Source: Bacteroidales bacterium (GTDB taxonomy: Bacteria > Bacteroidota > Bacteroidia > Bacteroidales > UBA932). Taken from it: a stretch of 64,000 nucleotides of DNA. The translations under genes were made by a program, and so were the position numbers. Below are positions 27,322 to 36,284 of this stretch, one piece after another (within the stretch, counting starts at the first letter, position 1; each line of letters opens with the position of its first letter). The notes under the pieces were generated by a model. That model was given only the letters and a program-made list of their open reading frames with translations. It did no database searches and was not told the DNA's origin. The DNA lies in assembly GCA_017630215.1 (NCBI GenBank), contig JAGBVR010000002.1, positions 1 to 64,000 on the forward strand, read 5' to 3'.

Positions 27322-28260
27322 ATGAACGAAAAAAAATCCAAGACACAAAAACCCGCCGTCTTATTCGGGGCTAAAAACGTCACAAGAGTCGGATATATAG
27401 ACCAGTACATCTTTGCCTGTGAAATCAAAGGCGAAGACCACATTATATACACCAAGCCCCGCAAGCCTAAATACCATCTGGTAATCATTGTTCTGGAGGG
27501 AAATATCGAAATCATCATCAACGGAGAGAAATTCCGATTCGGAAAAAACACATACATAAACCTGCCTACATGGTCAGACATATATGAGATCAGATATGAC
27601 AAGGATTTCCATGCCATGGCCACTGCCACAGACCGGAGCGTAGTGGAAGATATCTTTAGAAACAGGAACCCTTTTCCACTTGACTTCAGATTCAGAATAG
27701 ACCACAGCATCGGAGGTGAAATCATTGAGAAAGAAGATATTAACGTGCTGAAAAGAGACATCAGCAACATGATAATGTCCCTATCCAACAAAGACCATCT
27801 GTTTGCTGAAGAGATCAACTATGCATATTTCTATATCCTCTTGACAGACATGGCAGACATGATGTGGAAAAGATACGGCAAGGGAGGACCTTCGCACAAC
27901 ACCGAAATGTCCAGAGCTGACGGAATAATGAAGGAATTTGCCGAACTTCTGGTCAAGCACATCAACAAAGAGACCAATGTCGAATTTTACGCTGAAAAAC
28001 TCTGTATATCAAAGCAATATCTATCGTTGATCGTTAAAGAGAAAACACGAGTTACCATAGGAACAATCATTTCTGCAATGCGTGCAGAGACTGCAGCCAG
28101 ACTGCTCAGAGATCCGGAAATGACCATCCAGCAGATCGCAGAGGAACTATCCTTCGCAGACCAGTCCTCGTTCGGAAAATTCTTCAAGAAACACGCAGGT
28201 CTGTCTCCACTGAAATACAGACAGACCCTTAGAAAGACCCTCCTTACACTTCGGCAGTAA
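27322..28260 (+). CDS. AraC-family transcriptional regulator of the efflux operon
   Basis: 312 residues from MNEKKSKTQKPAVLFGAKNV, with AGAGG 7-8 bases upstream of the ATG. Residues about 20-170 are a cupin-like sensing domain (HLVIIVLEGNIEIIINGEKF). The C-terminal hundred residues hold two helix-turn-helix motifs (FYAEKLCISKQYLSLIVKE and TIQQIAEELSFADQSSFGKF) and the closing KKHAGLSPLKYR signature. Divergent placement from the TolC-MFP-RND operon and the repeated TTTTGGTC between them suggest it controls that operon and itself. Inducer unknown. Its 3' end overlaps the convergent deacylase gene by 17 bases. Confidence 0.92.
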   Translation: MNEKKSKTQKPAVLFGAKNVTRVGYIDQYIFACEIKGEDHIIYTKPRKPKYHLVIIVLEGNIEIIINGEKFRFGKNTYINLPTWSDIYEIRYDKDFHAMATATDRSVVEDIFRNRNPFPLDFRFRIDHSIGGEIIEKEDINVLKRDISNMIMSLSNKDHLFAEEINYAYFYILLTDMADMMWKRYGKGGPSHNTEMSRADGIMKEFAELLVKHINKETNVEFYAEKLCISKQYLSLIVKEKTRVTIGTIISAMRAETAARLLRDPEMTIQQIAEELSFADQSSFGKFFKKHAGLSPLKYRQTLRKTLLTLRQ

Positions 28261-28786
28261 CGTCGAGCCATTCATATTCTCCACCCCAGATTTCCAGGAA
28301 TTTCAGGAAATCAGCATTGGACAGGACGACGCTTGCCGTATTGTCACAAGGATGGAAACTCACCCTCTCAGCAGTCCTCAGGTCCTGGTCAAGAAAAAGC
28401 TTGACCCTATGTCCGTTAGGAAAATGCTCCTTCGTAAGTTCTTCTGTATAAGGATCATGAATAAGTCCCAGCGGAGACACTGAACCGGGAAGAAGACCCA
28501 GGCAACGCTCCATACGCTCAGCTGAAGCAAACGACAATTTTCCCTGCTTCAGCATATGTTCAAGAGAATGGATCTGCATCTCCTTGTGACATTCGAACAC
28601 CACCAGATAATGGCGGTTACCTTTATGGTTACGGAAGAAAAGATTCTTGCAATGAGTGGAATCAATCTCCTTCCAATATTCCAGCGCCAGCTCTATCGTA
28701 GGAAGCGGCGGATGCGTATGAAGCTTATAGCCGAGGCCGTGCTTCTGAAGGAAGTCAAGGACCTCGGCAATTCTATTGTTTTCCAT
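28244..28786 (-). CDS. YbaK/ProX-type aminoacyl-tRNA deacylase
   Basis: 180 residues. Family features: LDFLQKHGLGYKLHTHPPLPTIELAL at the start, CKNLFFRNHKGNRHYLVVFECHKEM with the conserved Lys used to hold the tRNA end, LSFASAERMERCLGLLPGSVSPLGLI. These enzymes free mischarged Ala or Cys from tRNA-Pro. It is coupled to lgt upstream by a one-base overlap (TAATG). A tRNA-Pro gene lies elsewhere in the window, with no operonic link. Confidence 0.9.
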   Translation of the reverse strand: MENNRIAEVLDFLQKHGLGYKLHTHPPLPTIELALEYWKEIDSTHCKNLFFRNHKGNRHYLVVFECHKEMQIHSLEHMLKQGKLSFASAERMERCLGLLPGSVSPLGLIHDPYTEELTKEHFPNGHRVKLFLDQDLRTAERVSFHPCDNTASVVLSNADFLKFLEIWGGEYEWLDVTAEV

Positions 28787-29667
28787 TATTTGCTGAGACT
28801 TTTAGCGTAATGAGTGGGCTCTGCCTTCTTTTTCTCCGGATGGACTATCATTGCCGGCTGCTTCTTGACATAAGCGTATATGAGGAAGCCTATACCCAGA
28901 AGTATGAATGGCACGCTCAGCCATTGTCCCATATTCAGAACCATATCCTGCTCGAATCCTACCTGAGGCTCCTTGATGAACTCGATCAGGAATCGCATTC
29001 CGAAACATCCGATGAAGAATGTTCCGATGAAGAATCCTCTGTTGAGCTTCGGAAGCTTGTACTTGTACATCAATATCTGGAAAACTCCGAGGAGGAAGTA
29101 ACTCAATGCTTCATAAAGCTGAGTAGGATGCTTAGGATCGGTCTCACCTCTGAGTTCGAAGATGAATCCCCAAGGAAGGTTTGTCACGTCACCGTAGATC
29201 TCTGAATTGAAAAGGTTACCAAGACGGATGAATGTTGCTGCAAAACATACGGCAATGGCAAGATGATCCAGAATCCACACAAAATCGAAGTCATATTTTC
29301 TTCCATAGTGCTTTGCAAACCAATACATTGCAATAAAGAGAGCAATAGTACCTCCGTGGCTTGCGAGACCACCTTTCCAAGGCATGAATATTTCCCAGAA
29401 TCCCTGCCAGCTGCCCAGATAATAATCAGGCTGGTAGAATAGACAATGTCCCAGGCGAGCACCCACGATGGTTCCTATAAGCAAGGTATAGAGAAGGGGA
29501 TCCAGAAGAGTCACAGGCACTCCTTCCCTCTTGAAGAACCATTTGAAAATGAACCATCCGAGAATGAATCCCGATATGAAAAGCAGCGAATACCATCTGA
29601 TCGAAAGCGCCCCAAGCGATATGATCTCAGGATTCACATTCCAGTTTACAATTAATGTCTCAAGCAT
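28786..29667 (-). CDS. lgt: Prolipoprotein diacylglyceryl transferase
   Basis: 293 residues, about seven membrane helices. It adds diacylglycerol to the lipobox Cys of the many lipoproteins in this window. Seen: ISLGALSIRWYSLLFISGF, ARLGHCLFYQPDYY, GGLASHGGTIALF, AATFIRLGNLFNSEIYG with the phosphatidylglycerol-contacting Arg and Asn, and FELRGETDPKHPTQLYEA with the essential His-Pro. A TATCTTTG -7 element at 29688-29695 gives it its own start after the pgk terminator. Confidence 0.97.
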   Translation of the reverse strand: MLETLIVNWNVNPEIISLGALSIRWYSLLFISGFILGWFIFKWFFKREGVPVTLLDPLLYTLLIGTIVGARLGHCLFYQPDYYLGSWQGFWEIFMPWKGGLASHGGTIALFIAMYWFAKHYGRKYDFDFVWILDHLAIAVCFAATFIRLGNLFNSEIYGDVTNLPWGFIFELRGETDPKHPTQLYEALSYFLLGVFQILMYKYKLPKLNRGFFIGTFFIGCFGMRFLIEFIKEPQVGFEQDMVLNMGQWLSVPFILLGIGFLIYAYVKKQPAMIVHPEKKKAEPTHYAKSLSK

Positions 29668-29687
29668 AATTTTGCGTTTTAGGTCTG

Positions 29688-29695
29688 CAAAGATA
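29688..29695 (-). promoter_or_regulatory. lgt -7 element
   Basis: TATCTTTG on the minus strand, 20 bases before the lgt ATG. Confidence 0.6.
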
Positions 29696-29727
29696 ACAAA
29701 TAGACGGTCAATCCTTATAAAAACTAC

Positions 29728-29760
29728 AAAAAAAGAGGCCGATGAAAACTCACCGGCCTC
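29728..29760 (-). terminator. pgk terminator
   Basis: Minus strand: GAGGCCGGTGA pairs with TCATCGGCCTC (11 bp, one G-U) around GTTT, followed by TTTTTTT. It is 23 bases past the pgk stop. Confidence 0.9.
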
Positions 29761-29782
29761 GATATCATCATATTTTCAATGA

Positions 29783-31033
29783 TTACTTGCGGATAGCTGC
29801 GATACCTGGGAGCTCCTTACCCTCGAGATACTCGAGCATAGCGCCACCACCTGTTGAAACGTAGCTTACCTTGTTTGCATAGCCCATCTGAGTTACAGCT
29901 GCTACAGAGTCACCACCACCAACGAGGGTGAAAGCACCATTCTCAGCAGTTGCCTTTGCAAGGATCTCAGCGATGCGGTTTGTACCCTTTGCAAATGCAG
30001 GGATCTCAAATACGCCTACAGGACCGTTCCAAAGGATAGTCTTAGAGTTCATAAGAACCTCCTCCCACATAGCGAGAGTGCTTGGAGCTGCGTCCATACC
30101 TTCCCAACCGTCAGGAATCTCTGAGTTGAGGCAGATCTTGGTATTAGCGTCGTTAGAGAAATCGTCAGCGATCACAACCTCCTTAGAGAGATAGATCTTA
30201 ACGCCCTTCTCCTCAGCCTTCTTGAGTGTATCGAGAGCAAGCTGCATCTGATCGTCCTCGCAGAGTGAGCGTCCGATCTGACCGCCCTGAGCCTTCTTGA
30301 ATGTGTAAACCATACCACCGCCGATGATCATATTGTCCACAGCGTCGAAGAGCTTCTCGATGATAGTGATCTTTGAAGATACCTTTGCACCACCTACGAT
30401 AGCAGTTACAGGATGCTCCGGAGTCTTGAGAACGTGGTCGATAGCCTTGATCTCACCTTCCATCACGTAACCGAACATCTTGTCATTAGGGAAGTAGTCA
30501 GCGATAAGAGCTGTAGAAGCGTGTGCACGGTGAGCTGTACCGAATGCATCGTTGATGTAGCAGTCAGCGTAAGAAGCAAGCTTCTTCACGAACTCCTTCT
30601 GGTTCTCCTTAACCACAGCCTTTGCAGCCTTCTTCTCCTCGTCTGTTGCGAACTCGCCTCTTGGCTTGCCCTCTTCCTCAGCATAGAAACGGAGGTTCTC
30701 GAGAACAAGGCACTCACCCATCTTGAGGGCAGCAACCTGTGCATCAGCAGCCTGGCAGTCGTCAGCGAACTTTACTGGTGCTCCGAGGAGCTCCTCTACG
30801 CGACCGAGGATGTGCTTGAGAGAGAATTTCTCAGTAACGCCCTTCGGACGACCGAGGTGTGACATAACGATCACAGCACCACCCTTCTCAATAACCTTCT
30901 TAAGAGTAGGGATAGCAGCACGGATACGTGTGTCATCAGTGATCTCCATCTTCTCATTGAGTGGAACGTTGAAGTCAACGCGGACAATCGCCTTCTTGCC
31001 GGCGAAATCGTAAGTGTCAATAAACTGTTGCAT
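29783..31033 (-). CDS. pgk: Phosphoglycerate kinase
   Basis: 416 residues, the glycolytic ATP-making enzyme for 1,3-bisphosphoglycerate. Seen: [20 protein letters not shown] at 13-32, [13 protein letters not shown], the hinge region, [32 protein letters not shown] and the nucleotide loop [11 protein letters not shown]. Codons are strongly biased (highly expressed type). Monocistronic: own TAAATTTG promoter (31072-31079) and a strong terminator. Confidence 0.98.
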   Translation of the reverse strand: MQQFIDTYDFAGKKAIVRVDFNVPLNEKMEITDDTRIRAAIPTLKKVIEKGGAVIVMSHLGRPKGVTEKFSLKHILGRVEELLGAPVKFADDCQAADAQVAALKMGECLVLENLRFYAEEEGKPRGEFATDEEKKAAKAVVKENQKEFVKKLASYADCYINDAFGTAHRAHASTALIADYFPNDKMFGYVMEGEIKAIDHVLKTPEHPVTAIVGGAKVSSKITIIEKLFDAVDNMIIGGGMVYTFKKAQGGQIGRSLCEDDQMQLALDTLKKAEEKGVKIYLSKEVVIADDFSNDANTKICLNSEIPDGWEGMDAAPSTLAMWEEVLMNSKTILWNGPVGVFEIPAFAKGTNRIAEILAKATAENGAFTLVGGGDSVAAVTQMGYANKVSYVSTGGGAMLEYLEGKELPGIAAIRK

Positions 31034-31071
31034 AATTCTGTATAGTGTGTTTGTTAATTCCTAAAACCGAG

Positions 31072-31079
31072 CAAATTTA
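31072..31079 (-). promoter_or_regulatory. pgk -7 element
   Basis: TAAATTTG on the minus strand, 38 bases before the pgk ATG; divergent from the TATCTTTG at 31110-31117. Confidence 0.55.
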
Positions 31080-31109
31080 GTAATTTTCGGCGAAATACAA
31101 TAAAATAAG

Positions 31110-31117
31110 TATCTTTG
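31110..31117 (+). promoter_or_regulatory. -7 element of the RlmI-like methyltransferase gene
   Basis: TATCTTTG followed by CGG, 18 bases before the ATG at 31136. Confidence 0.65.
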
Positions 31118-31135
31118 CGGAAATTTAAATGAAGT

Positions 31136-32071
31136 ATGATGACAATTGAAAGCCCAGGCGCATTCTGGAAAGACTACGAACTCATTGATTCCGGCAATTT
31201 CGAGAAACTCGAAAGATTCGGACCGTTCATCATGGCCCGTCCTGAGCCTAAGGCACTTTGGGACAAATCTCTCTCAGATGGAGAATGGAACAAGATGATC
31301 CATACCCGTTTCAAGACAGGTGCAGGATTCGGAAAGGCCGGCAAGGAAGACAGCGGCACCTGGGAGCGCAAGAGAAAGATGGATGACCAGTGGTATATCC
31401 GTTATACCGGAGCTCAGGAGGGACTTAATTTCTCATTGAGACTAGGTCTGACTTCATTCAAGCACGTAGGAGTCTTCCCAGAGCAGTCATCAAACTGGGA
31501 ATATATCTATAAACAGACAAAAGCATTGGTAGAAAAAGCCGAGGCTGAAGGAAAACCGAAGCCCAAGGTTCTTAACCTTTTCGCATATACAGGAGCGGCA
31601 TCACTCGCAGCAAAGGCTGCCGGAGCTGATGTGACTCATCTGGATTCAGTACGTCAGGTAGTTACCTGGGCACGCGGAAATATGGAAGCAAGCCGTCTGG
31701 ACAATATCCGATGGATTGTCGAGGATGCATTGAAGTTCGCGCGCCGCGAGGCTAAAAGAGGCAATACGTACCAGGGCATAATACTCGACCCTCCGGCATA
31801 CGGACACGGCCCTGACGGAGAAAAATGGAAACTCGACGAATGCCTCAATGAAATGCTCCAGTGCGTAGCTGCAATCCTTGCACCTCAGGACAGCTTCATG
31901 GTACTGAACCTCTACTCGAACGGCTATTCTGCCGTCCTTGGAGAGACGATTGTAAAGCAGGCTTTCTGCCTCAAGAATGCATACAGATCTCTCGATTTCG
32001 GAGAGCTTGTGCTCAGAGACAGTTACGGCAAGAACCTGCCGCTCAGTGTCTTTGTCCGCCTGGCCAGATAA
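31136..32071 (+). CDS. RlmI/RlmK-like SAM-dependent methyltransferase
   Basis: 311 residues. Class I methyltransferase with an N-terminal segment (DYELIDSGNFEKLERFGPF), SAM motif I VLNLFAYTGAASLAAKAAGA, acidic motif II THLDSV, and the active-site strand ILDPPAYGHG, which is related to the 23S rRNA cytosine C5 methyltransferases RlmI and the RlmL C-terminal half. It lacks the PUA domain of RlmI, so the exact target base is uncertain; DPPAYG could also fit an N7 or other rRNA enzyme. Single gene, ended by a strong bidirectional hairpin. Confidence 0.85.
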   Translation: MMTIESPGAFWKDYELIDSGNFEKLERFGPFIMARPEPKALWDKSLSDGEWNKMIHTRFKTGAGFGKAGKEDSGTWERKRKMDDQWYIRYTGAQEGLNFSLRLGLTSFKHVGVFPEQSSNWEYIYKQTKALVEKAEAEGKPKPKVLNLFAYTGAASLAAKAAGADVTHLDSVRQVVTWARGNMEASRLDNIRWIVEDALKFARREAKRGNTYQGIILDPPAYGHGPDGEKWKLDECLNEMLQCVAAILAPQDSFMVLNLYSNGYSAVLGETIVKQAFCLKNAYRSLDFGELVLRDSYGKNLPLSVFVRLAR

Positions 32072-32103
32072 TCAACCAACACGTTATATATCAGCTATTT
32101 TCA

Positions 32104-32140
32104 AAGAATGCCTGCCGCACAAGACGCGGCAGGCATTCTT
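32104..32140. terminator. Bidirectional terminator hairpin
   Basis: AAGAATGCCTGCCGC (32104-32118) is an exact complement of 32126-32140, loop ACAAGAC. It lies between convergent genes ending at 32071 and 32177. T-runs are short. Confidence 0.8.
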
Positions 32141-32176
32141 CATAAACAGCTGAAGGCCAGCAGATCGAGCACTGCG

Positions 32177-35100
32177 CTATTCCTCTATATCCAGCAAAGT
32201 GTTGAATCTGTCGCGGACCTCTGCAGCGAATTCCTTATCATCATAATGCTCCGCAAGATCTGAGATGTATGACAGACATTGGTAACAGTTTTCGAATTCA
32301 TGCTTGGCCAGATCATAATATCCAAGGAAGAATTCAGTCGAAACAAACAGTTCATCCGCCATACGACGTGCAAGGTCAAGAGCCTTCTCCGGAGCACCGG
32401 CATTGTAATATGTCTCGATCATATCGATGACCATATACTCGTTAGAGAATCCAAGATAAGTCATGTCGAGGGGGTAATTCTCCGCAGGAACCGCCTCCTG
32501 ACACATATCAAGGATTTCTATAGCACGTGCCGAATCACCGATCTTGAGCATCTCTTTAGCTACATTCACAAAAATCTGTCTCTGCGAAAGCACTCCACAG
32601 AATGTATAGAAGTTCTGATAATCGACAAAATAGTCTGTCCTCTTAAGGGCATCCCAGCTGAAGACATTCTTCATCTTATTGTAAAGATCCTCCGGATCCG
32701 CAAAGCCTATTTCAGTACTCTTCATCTTGTTCTTTATCGGAACGAACTTGTATGAGAATCCCTCATACATCAGATATTCCTTCAGACCGACATTGATGTC
32801 ACCTCCCATGCTGAGAAGGTTTATAGGACGGTCCCACTGGTAATTCGAAAGAAGATCGAGCATAAAAAGCTCAGGCTTGGTCAGATAGCTCTTGTCCTTA
32901 GGAATGGTAAGGGTGATCTGATCCGGAATCATATCGGCATATTTCTCATCCAGGATACCATACTTAAGAACGTTCTCCTTATTGACCGGAATGATGAACT
33001 TGCGCGACATTATATAATCCACCATCTTGCCTCCTGTAAGCGGAAGTTTTGCCTCAGGATGCTTGAATATGCGCATCACATCGGAAAGGAGGAAGGCCGT
33101 ATCGCGGGTGTCATATATATATATGAACTCATTTGTACCATAGAGATATTGCTTCGGTCCCACAGTAAGGTCCAAAGGAGCAGACTCGTTCATCGCATAT
33201 TTCATCTGATCGATATGCCAGTCTGTTCCGAGAAGTGATGTATTGGCAATTCGCACGTCTGTACGGATATTTTCGACTTCCTGAGCATACCATAGAGGGA
33301 ATGTATCATTATCTCCGTGTGTGACGAGGATACCGTTCGGGCCGACAGAGTTCAGATAGTTCTTCGCCATTTCCACTGCTGTATAACGATTGCTGCGGTC
33401 ATGATCATCCCAGTTCTGGGCAGCCATCAGAGCCGGCACTCCGAGAAGAAGGACTGTGACGGCAGAAGCAGCCACTGTTTCCTTACCTTTCAAGCGCTCC
33501 TCCAGCCATGAATAGACCGCTGCCACAGCAAGTCCGATCCAGATAGAATACGAATAGAAGGATCCTGCATAAGCATAGTCACGCTCACGAACCTGGAACG
33601 GAGGCTGGTTCAGATATACCACGACGGCGATTCCTGTCATGAAGAACATCAGGAAAGTAAGCCAGCATCCCCTCTTGTCTCGACCGAACTGGAAGAAAAG
33701 TCCGACCAGTCCCAGAAGCAGAGGAAGCATATAATAATGGTTCTTCGCAGGATTATCCTTAAGATAGCCAGGGGCAGCAGACTGGTCACCCAGACGGAAA
33801 TTGTCCAGGAAAGAAATGCCGCTCTCCCAGTTTCCGATGAAAGGATCTCCCGGAGACGGACTGTGGACATCGTTCTGACGACCGGCAAAATTCCACATGA
33901 AATACCTCCAATACATCCAGTTCATCTGATAATCGAAGAAGAATGCAAGATTCTGGAAGAATGTAGGCTTCTTATGCTCAGCACCTTTGACCACATGGCC
34001 TCCATTACCCATATATGACTTGTAGAACGAGATATGTCTTGAATCGCTGCTCCACATACGAGGGAAGAGCATCTTGCCTTCCGGCATATATGTCACATCA
34101 CCAGGACCTTCGGCGTGAATATATTCCTCACCCATCGGAGCCCAGTACTTAGTCTCTTCAATATCATACGGTGCATCGAAATATTGACCGTAAACAAGAG
34201 GATTGCTTCCGTACTGCTCACGTCCGAGATAACGCACGAGAGTGAACGGATTGTCAGGCTGGTACTCGTTGGTAGGAGTCTTTGCGCTCGAACGGATGAT
34301 TACGATGGTGAAAAGCGAGAATCCGATCACGATCATCGTAAAGCACAGAAGCACAGTATTGGCAAATACCTTTCCCTGTTTCATCGTACGGAAAAGACCC
34401 CAGAAGCAAAGGCCAAGGAGAAGGAGCATGAAGAAAGCCGCACCGCTATTGAAAGGAAGGCCCAAAGTATTGACAAAGAACAGGTCGAAATATGCCGCGA
34501 ACTTCGGAAGATAAGGGATGATTCCGAAAAGAATCACAGCCAATATCACCACGGACACCAGGAAGATCTTCACATACTCCTTGAATGAGTAATGTCCGTC
34601 TTCCCTCTGCTTGTAATAGTAAAGGAAGACAAGAGCAGGGATGGCCAGGAGATTCAGAAGGTGGATACCGATGGAAAGACCCATCAGAAGGGATATAAGG
34701 ACGATCCATCTGTTGGCATACGGCTGATCTGCCTGCTCGTACCACTTGGTCATAGCCCAGAAGACCAAGGCTGTGATAAGCGAGGACATCGCATATACTT
34801 CACCCTCTACTGCAGAGAACCAGAATGTATCACTGAAAGTATATGCAAGAGCACCTACCGCTCCCGATCCGAAGATAGCAATCGCTTTTCCAAGGGAATA
34901 AGTACCTTCATCAGAAGGCTTTAGAAGCCTCTTGGCGAGAAATACGATCGTAAGATACAGGAAAAAGATAGTCAATGCAGAACAGATGGCACTGAAGGCA
35001 TTTACAGCCACAGCTGCATGCATATTATCTGCAAAAATCGTAAACAGTCTTGCAAAAAGCTGGAACACAGGATTTCCCGGAGGATGACCGACCTCAAGCT

Positions 35101-35239
35101 TGTATGATGAAGCGATGAACTCACCGCAGTCCCAGAAGGAAGCGGTAGGCTCAAGAGTCAGGATATAAGTCACAGCTGCAATGAGTGTAACCACGACGGC
35201 CGTAACCCTGTTCCAAAGTGTAAATTTCTTATTATCCAT
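32177..35239 (-). CDS. DUF2723 polytopic membrane protein
   Basis: About 1020 residues (start MDNKKFTLWNRV; an ATG three codons earlier is possible). The N-terminal 600 residues hold about 12 membrane helices with the family signature TASFWDCGEFIASSYKLEVGHPPGNP (loop after helix 1; Asp, Glu and the GHPPG). This loop resembles the acidic catalytic loop of GT-C and protein O-mannosyltransferase enzymes. The C-terminal 350 residues are soluble, with helical TPR-like pairs near the end (RAIEILDMCQEAVPAENYPL). A role as a lipid-linked sugar transferase is inference only. It is divergent from the SUI1 operon, promoters overlapping. Confidence 0.87.
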   Translation of the reverse strand: MDNKKFTLWNRVTAVVVTLIAAVTYILTLEPTASFWDCGEFIASSYKLEVGHPPGNPVFQLFARLFTIFADNMHAAVAVNAFSAICSALTIFFLYLTIVFLAKRLLKPSDEGTYSLGKAIAIFGSGAVGALAYTFSDTFWFSAVEGEVYAMSSLITALVFWAMTKWYEQADQPYANRWIVLISLLMGLSIGIHLLNLLAIPALVFLYYYKQREDGHYSFKEYVKIFLVSVVILAVILFGIIPYLPKFAAYFDLFFVNTLGLPFNSGAAFFMLLLLGLCFWGLFRTMKQGKVFANTVLLCFTMIVIGFSLFTIVIIRSSAKTPTNEYQPDNPFTLVRYLGREQYGSNPLVYGQYFDAPYDIEETKYWAPMGEEYIHAEGPGDVTYMPEGKMLFPRMWSSDSRHISFYKSYMGNGGHVVKGAEHKKPTFFQNLAFFFDYQMNWMYWRYFMWNFAGRQNDVHSPSPGDPFIGNWESGISFLDNFRLGDQSAAPGYLKDNPAKNHYYMLPLLLGLVGLFFQFGRDKRGCWLTFLMFFMTGIAVVVYLNQPPFQVRERDYAYAGSFYSYSIWIGLAVAAVYSWLEERLKGKETVAASAVTVLLLGVPALMAAQNWDDHDRSNRYTAVEMAKNYLNSVGPNGILVTHGDNDTFPLWYAQEVENIRTDVRIANTSLLGTDWHIDQMKYAMNESAPLDLTVGPKQYLYGTNEFIYIYDTRDTAFLLSDVMRIFKHPEAKLPLTGGKMVDYIMSRKFIIPVNKENVLKYGILDEKYADMIPDQITLTIPKDKSYLTKPELFMLDLLSNYQWDRPINLLSMGGDINVGLKEYLMYEGFSYKFVPIKNKMKSTEIGFADPEDLYNKMKNVFSWDALKRTDYFVDYQNFYTFCGVLSQRQIFVNVAKEMLKIGDSARAIEILDMCQEAVPAENYPLDMTYLGFSNEYMVIDMIETYYNAGAPEKALDLARRMADELFVSTEFFLGYYDLAKHEFENCYQCLSYISDLAEHYDDKEFAAEVRDRFNTLLDIEE

Positions 35240-35264
35240 TATTTCCATTTTATTTCCAAACTTA

Positions 35265-35272
35265 CAAATATA
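35265..35272 (-). promoter_or_regulatory. -7 element of the DUF2723 gene
   Basis: TATATTTG on the minus strand, 25 bases before the ATG at 35239. Confidence 0.55.
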
Positions 35273-35285
35273 CGATGATTATAGC

Positions 35286-35293
35286 TATATTTG
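35286..35293 (+). promoter_or_regulatory. -7 element of the SUI1-hemD-rnpA operon
   Basis: TATATTTG on the plus strand. A TTG at 35291 falls inside it and is therefore not a start codon; the ATG at 35312 is. Its -33 zone overlaps the opposite promoter at 35265-35272. Confidence 0.6.
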
Positions 35294-35311
35294 CAAAATA
35301 AATTCAAAGCA

Positions 35312-35656
35312 ATGGCAGACAACGACTGGAAGAAAAGACTCGGAGTGGTATTCTCCACCAATCCCGATTTTGCATACGAAGAAGAAAGTACTGCTGAAGA
35401 GGCAACTCTCGAGCCATCGAAGCAGAACCTGATAGTATCCATTGACAGAAAGGGCCGGGGAGGGAAACAAGTGACCCTCGTGACCGGATTTGTCGGTACA
35501 TCCGACGACCTTGCCGAACTCGGACGCACCCTCAAGGTAAAGTGCGGAGTCGGCGGAAGCGCAAAGGACGGAGAGATCACCATCCAGGGAGATTTCCGCG
35601 ACAGGGTGACAACCCTGCTCAAAGATATGGGATACAGAGCAAAAAGAGGCAATTGA
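35312..35656 (+). CDS. SUI1/eIF1-like translation factor (YciH type)
   Basis: 114 residues from MADNDWKKRLGVVFSTNPDF. The SUI1 core is in the second half: IVSIDRKGRGGKQVTLVTGF, LAELGRTLKVKCGVGGSAKDGEITIQGDF and DRVTTLLKDMGYRAKRG. The bacterial YciH protein can influence start-site selection on the 30S subunit. It is first in a plus-strand operon; the next start is 2 bases after its stop. Confidence 0.93.
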   Translation: MADNDWKKRLGVVFSTNPDFAYEEESTAEEATLEPSKQNLIVSIDRKGRGGKQVTLVTGFVGTSDDLAELGRTLKVKCGVGGSAKDGEITIQGDFRDRVTTLLKDMGYRAKRGN

Positions 35657-35657
35657 T

Positions 35658-36278
35658 ATGCTGTTCGACATCCTCGCATTGATCTCGGTACTTACAGCCA
35701 TACTTCTGCTTGGAAGATTGGTGAACATATTCCCGTCGCTGATGGCCTGTACCATCAGATGGAAGGAAAGCGTAAACCTCGAGGCCAGCGTCAAACACAG
35801 CCTCGACAGAGACATGCTGGCGATAGCCATGATTCTGCCTTTCTGTCTGGTAACGGACAGATTCGGATTGTACGCACCGGATTTCATGTCAGGTATTGAC
35901 CCTTCCATTCGTCTGGCCCTCACCATAGGAGTATTTACAGGATACATCCTTATCAGGACATTGATCTCGAAAATGGTCCGTCCGCATAAAATGCAGCCCA
36001 AGACATACCGGACAGCAGAAAGGGCTTCTTTCACCTTCTTCATTGTCCTGACCATCATCCTTCTTGCGATGGGCGGTGTAATGAGTTTCATCGAAATGGA
36101 AGAAACCGTCATCAGAACTGCAATGCTTTGTGTATCAGCACTCATTTATGCGCTCTTCATGTTAAGAAAATTACAAATTTTTGCTTCAGGATGCTCATTT
36201 TTCGCAGCTTTTTTGTACCTTTGCGCCCTCGAATTTTTACCGACCGGAGCTTTGATAGCTTCGGCCATAATTTTTTAG
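35658..36278 (+). CDS. DUF4271-like integral membrane protein
   Basis: 206 residues, five or six helices (MLFDILALISVLTAILLLGR; MLAIAMILPFCLVTD; LALTIGVFTGYILI; FTFFIVLTIILLAMGGVM; a C-terminal LYLCALEFLPTGALIASAII). The closing LxxCxLExLP motif and the place directly before hemD match the DUF4271 family of Bacteroidota as I remember it. Function unknown. The last 100 bases are T-rich and contain TACCTTTG (36216-36223), a possible internal promoter for hemD. Confidence 0.75.
   Translation: MLFDILALISVLTAILLLGRLVNIFPSLMACTIRWKESVNLEASVKHSLDRDMLAIAMILPFCLVTDRFGLYAPDFMSGIDPSIRLALTIGVFTGYILIRTLISKMVRPHKMQPKTYRTAERASFTFFIVLTIILLAMGGVMSFIEMEETVIRTAMLCVSALIYALFMLRKLQIFASGCSFFAAFLYLCALEFLPTGALIASAIIF
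36216..36223 (+). promoter_or_regulatory. Possible internal promoter before hemD
   Basis: TACCTTTG followed by CGCC, a TAnnTTTG match inside the 3' end of the upstream coding region, 62 bases before the hemD ATG. Confidence 0.35.
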
Positions 36279-36284
36279 GTTAGT

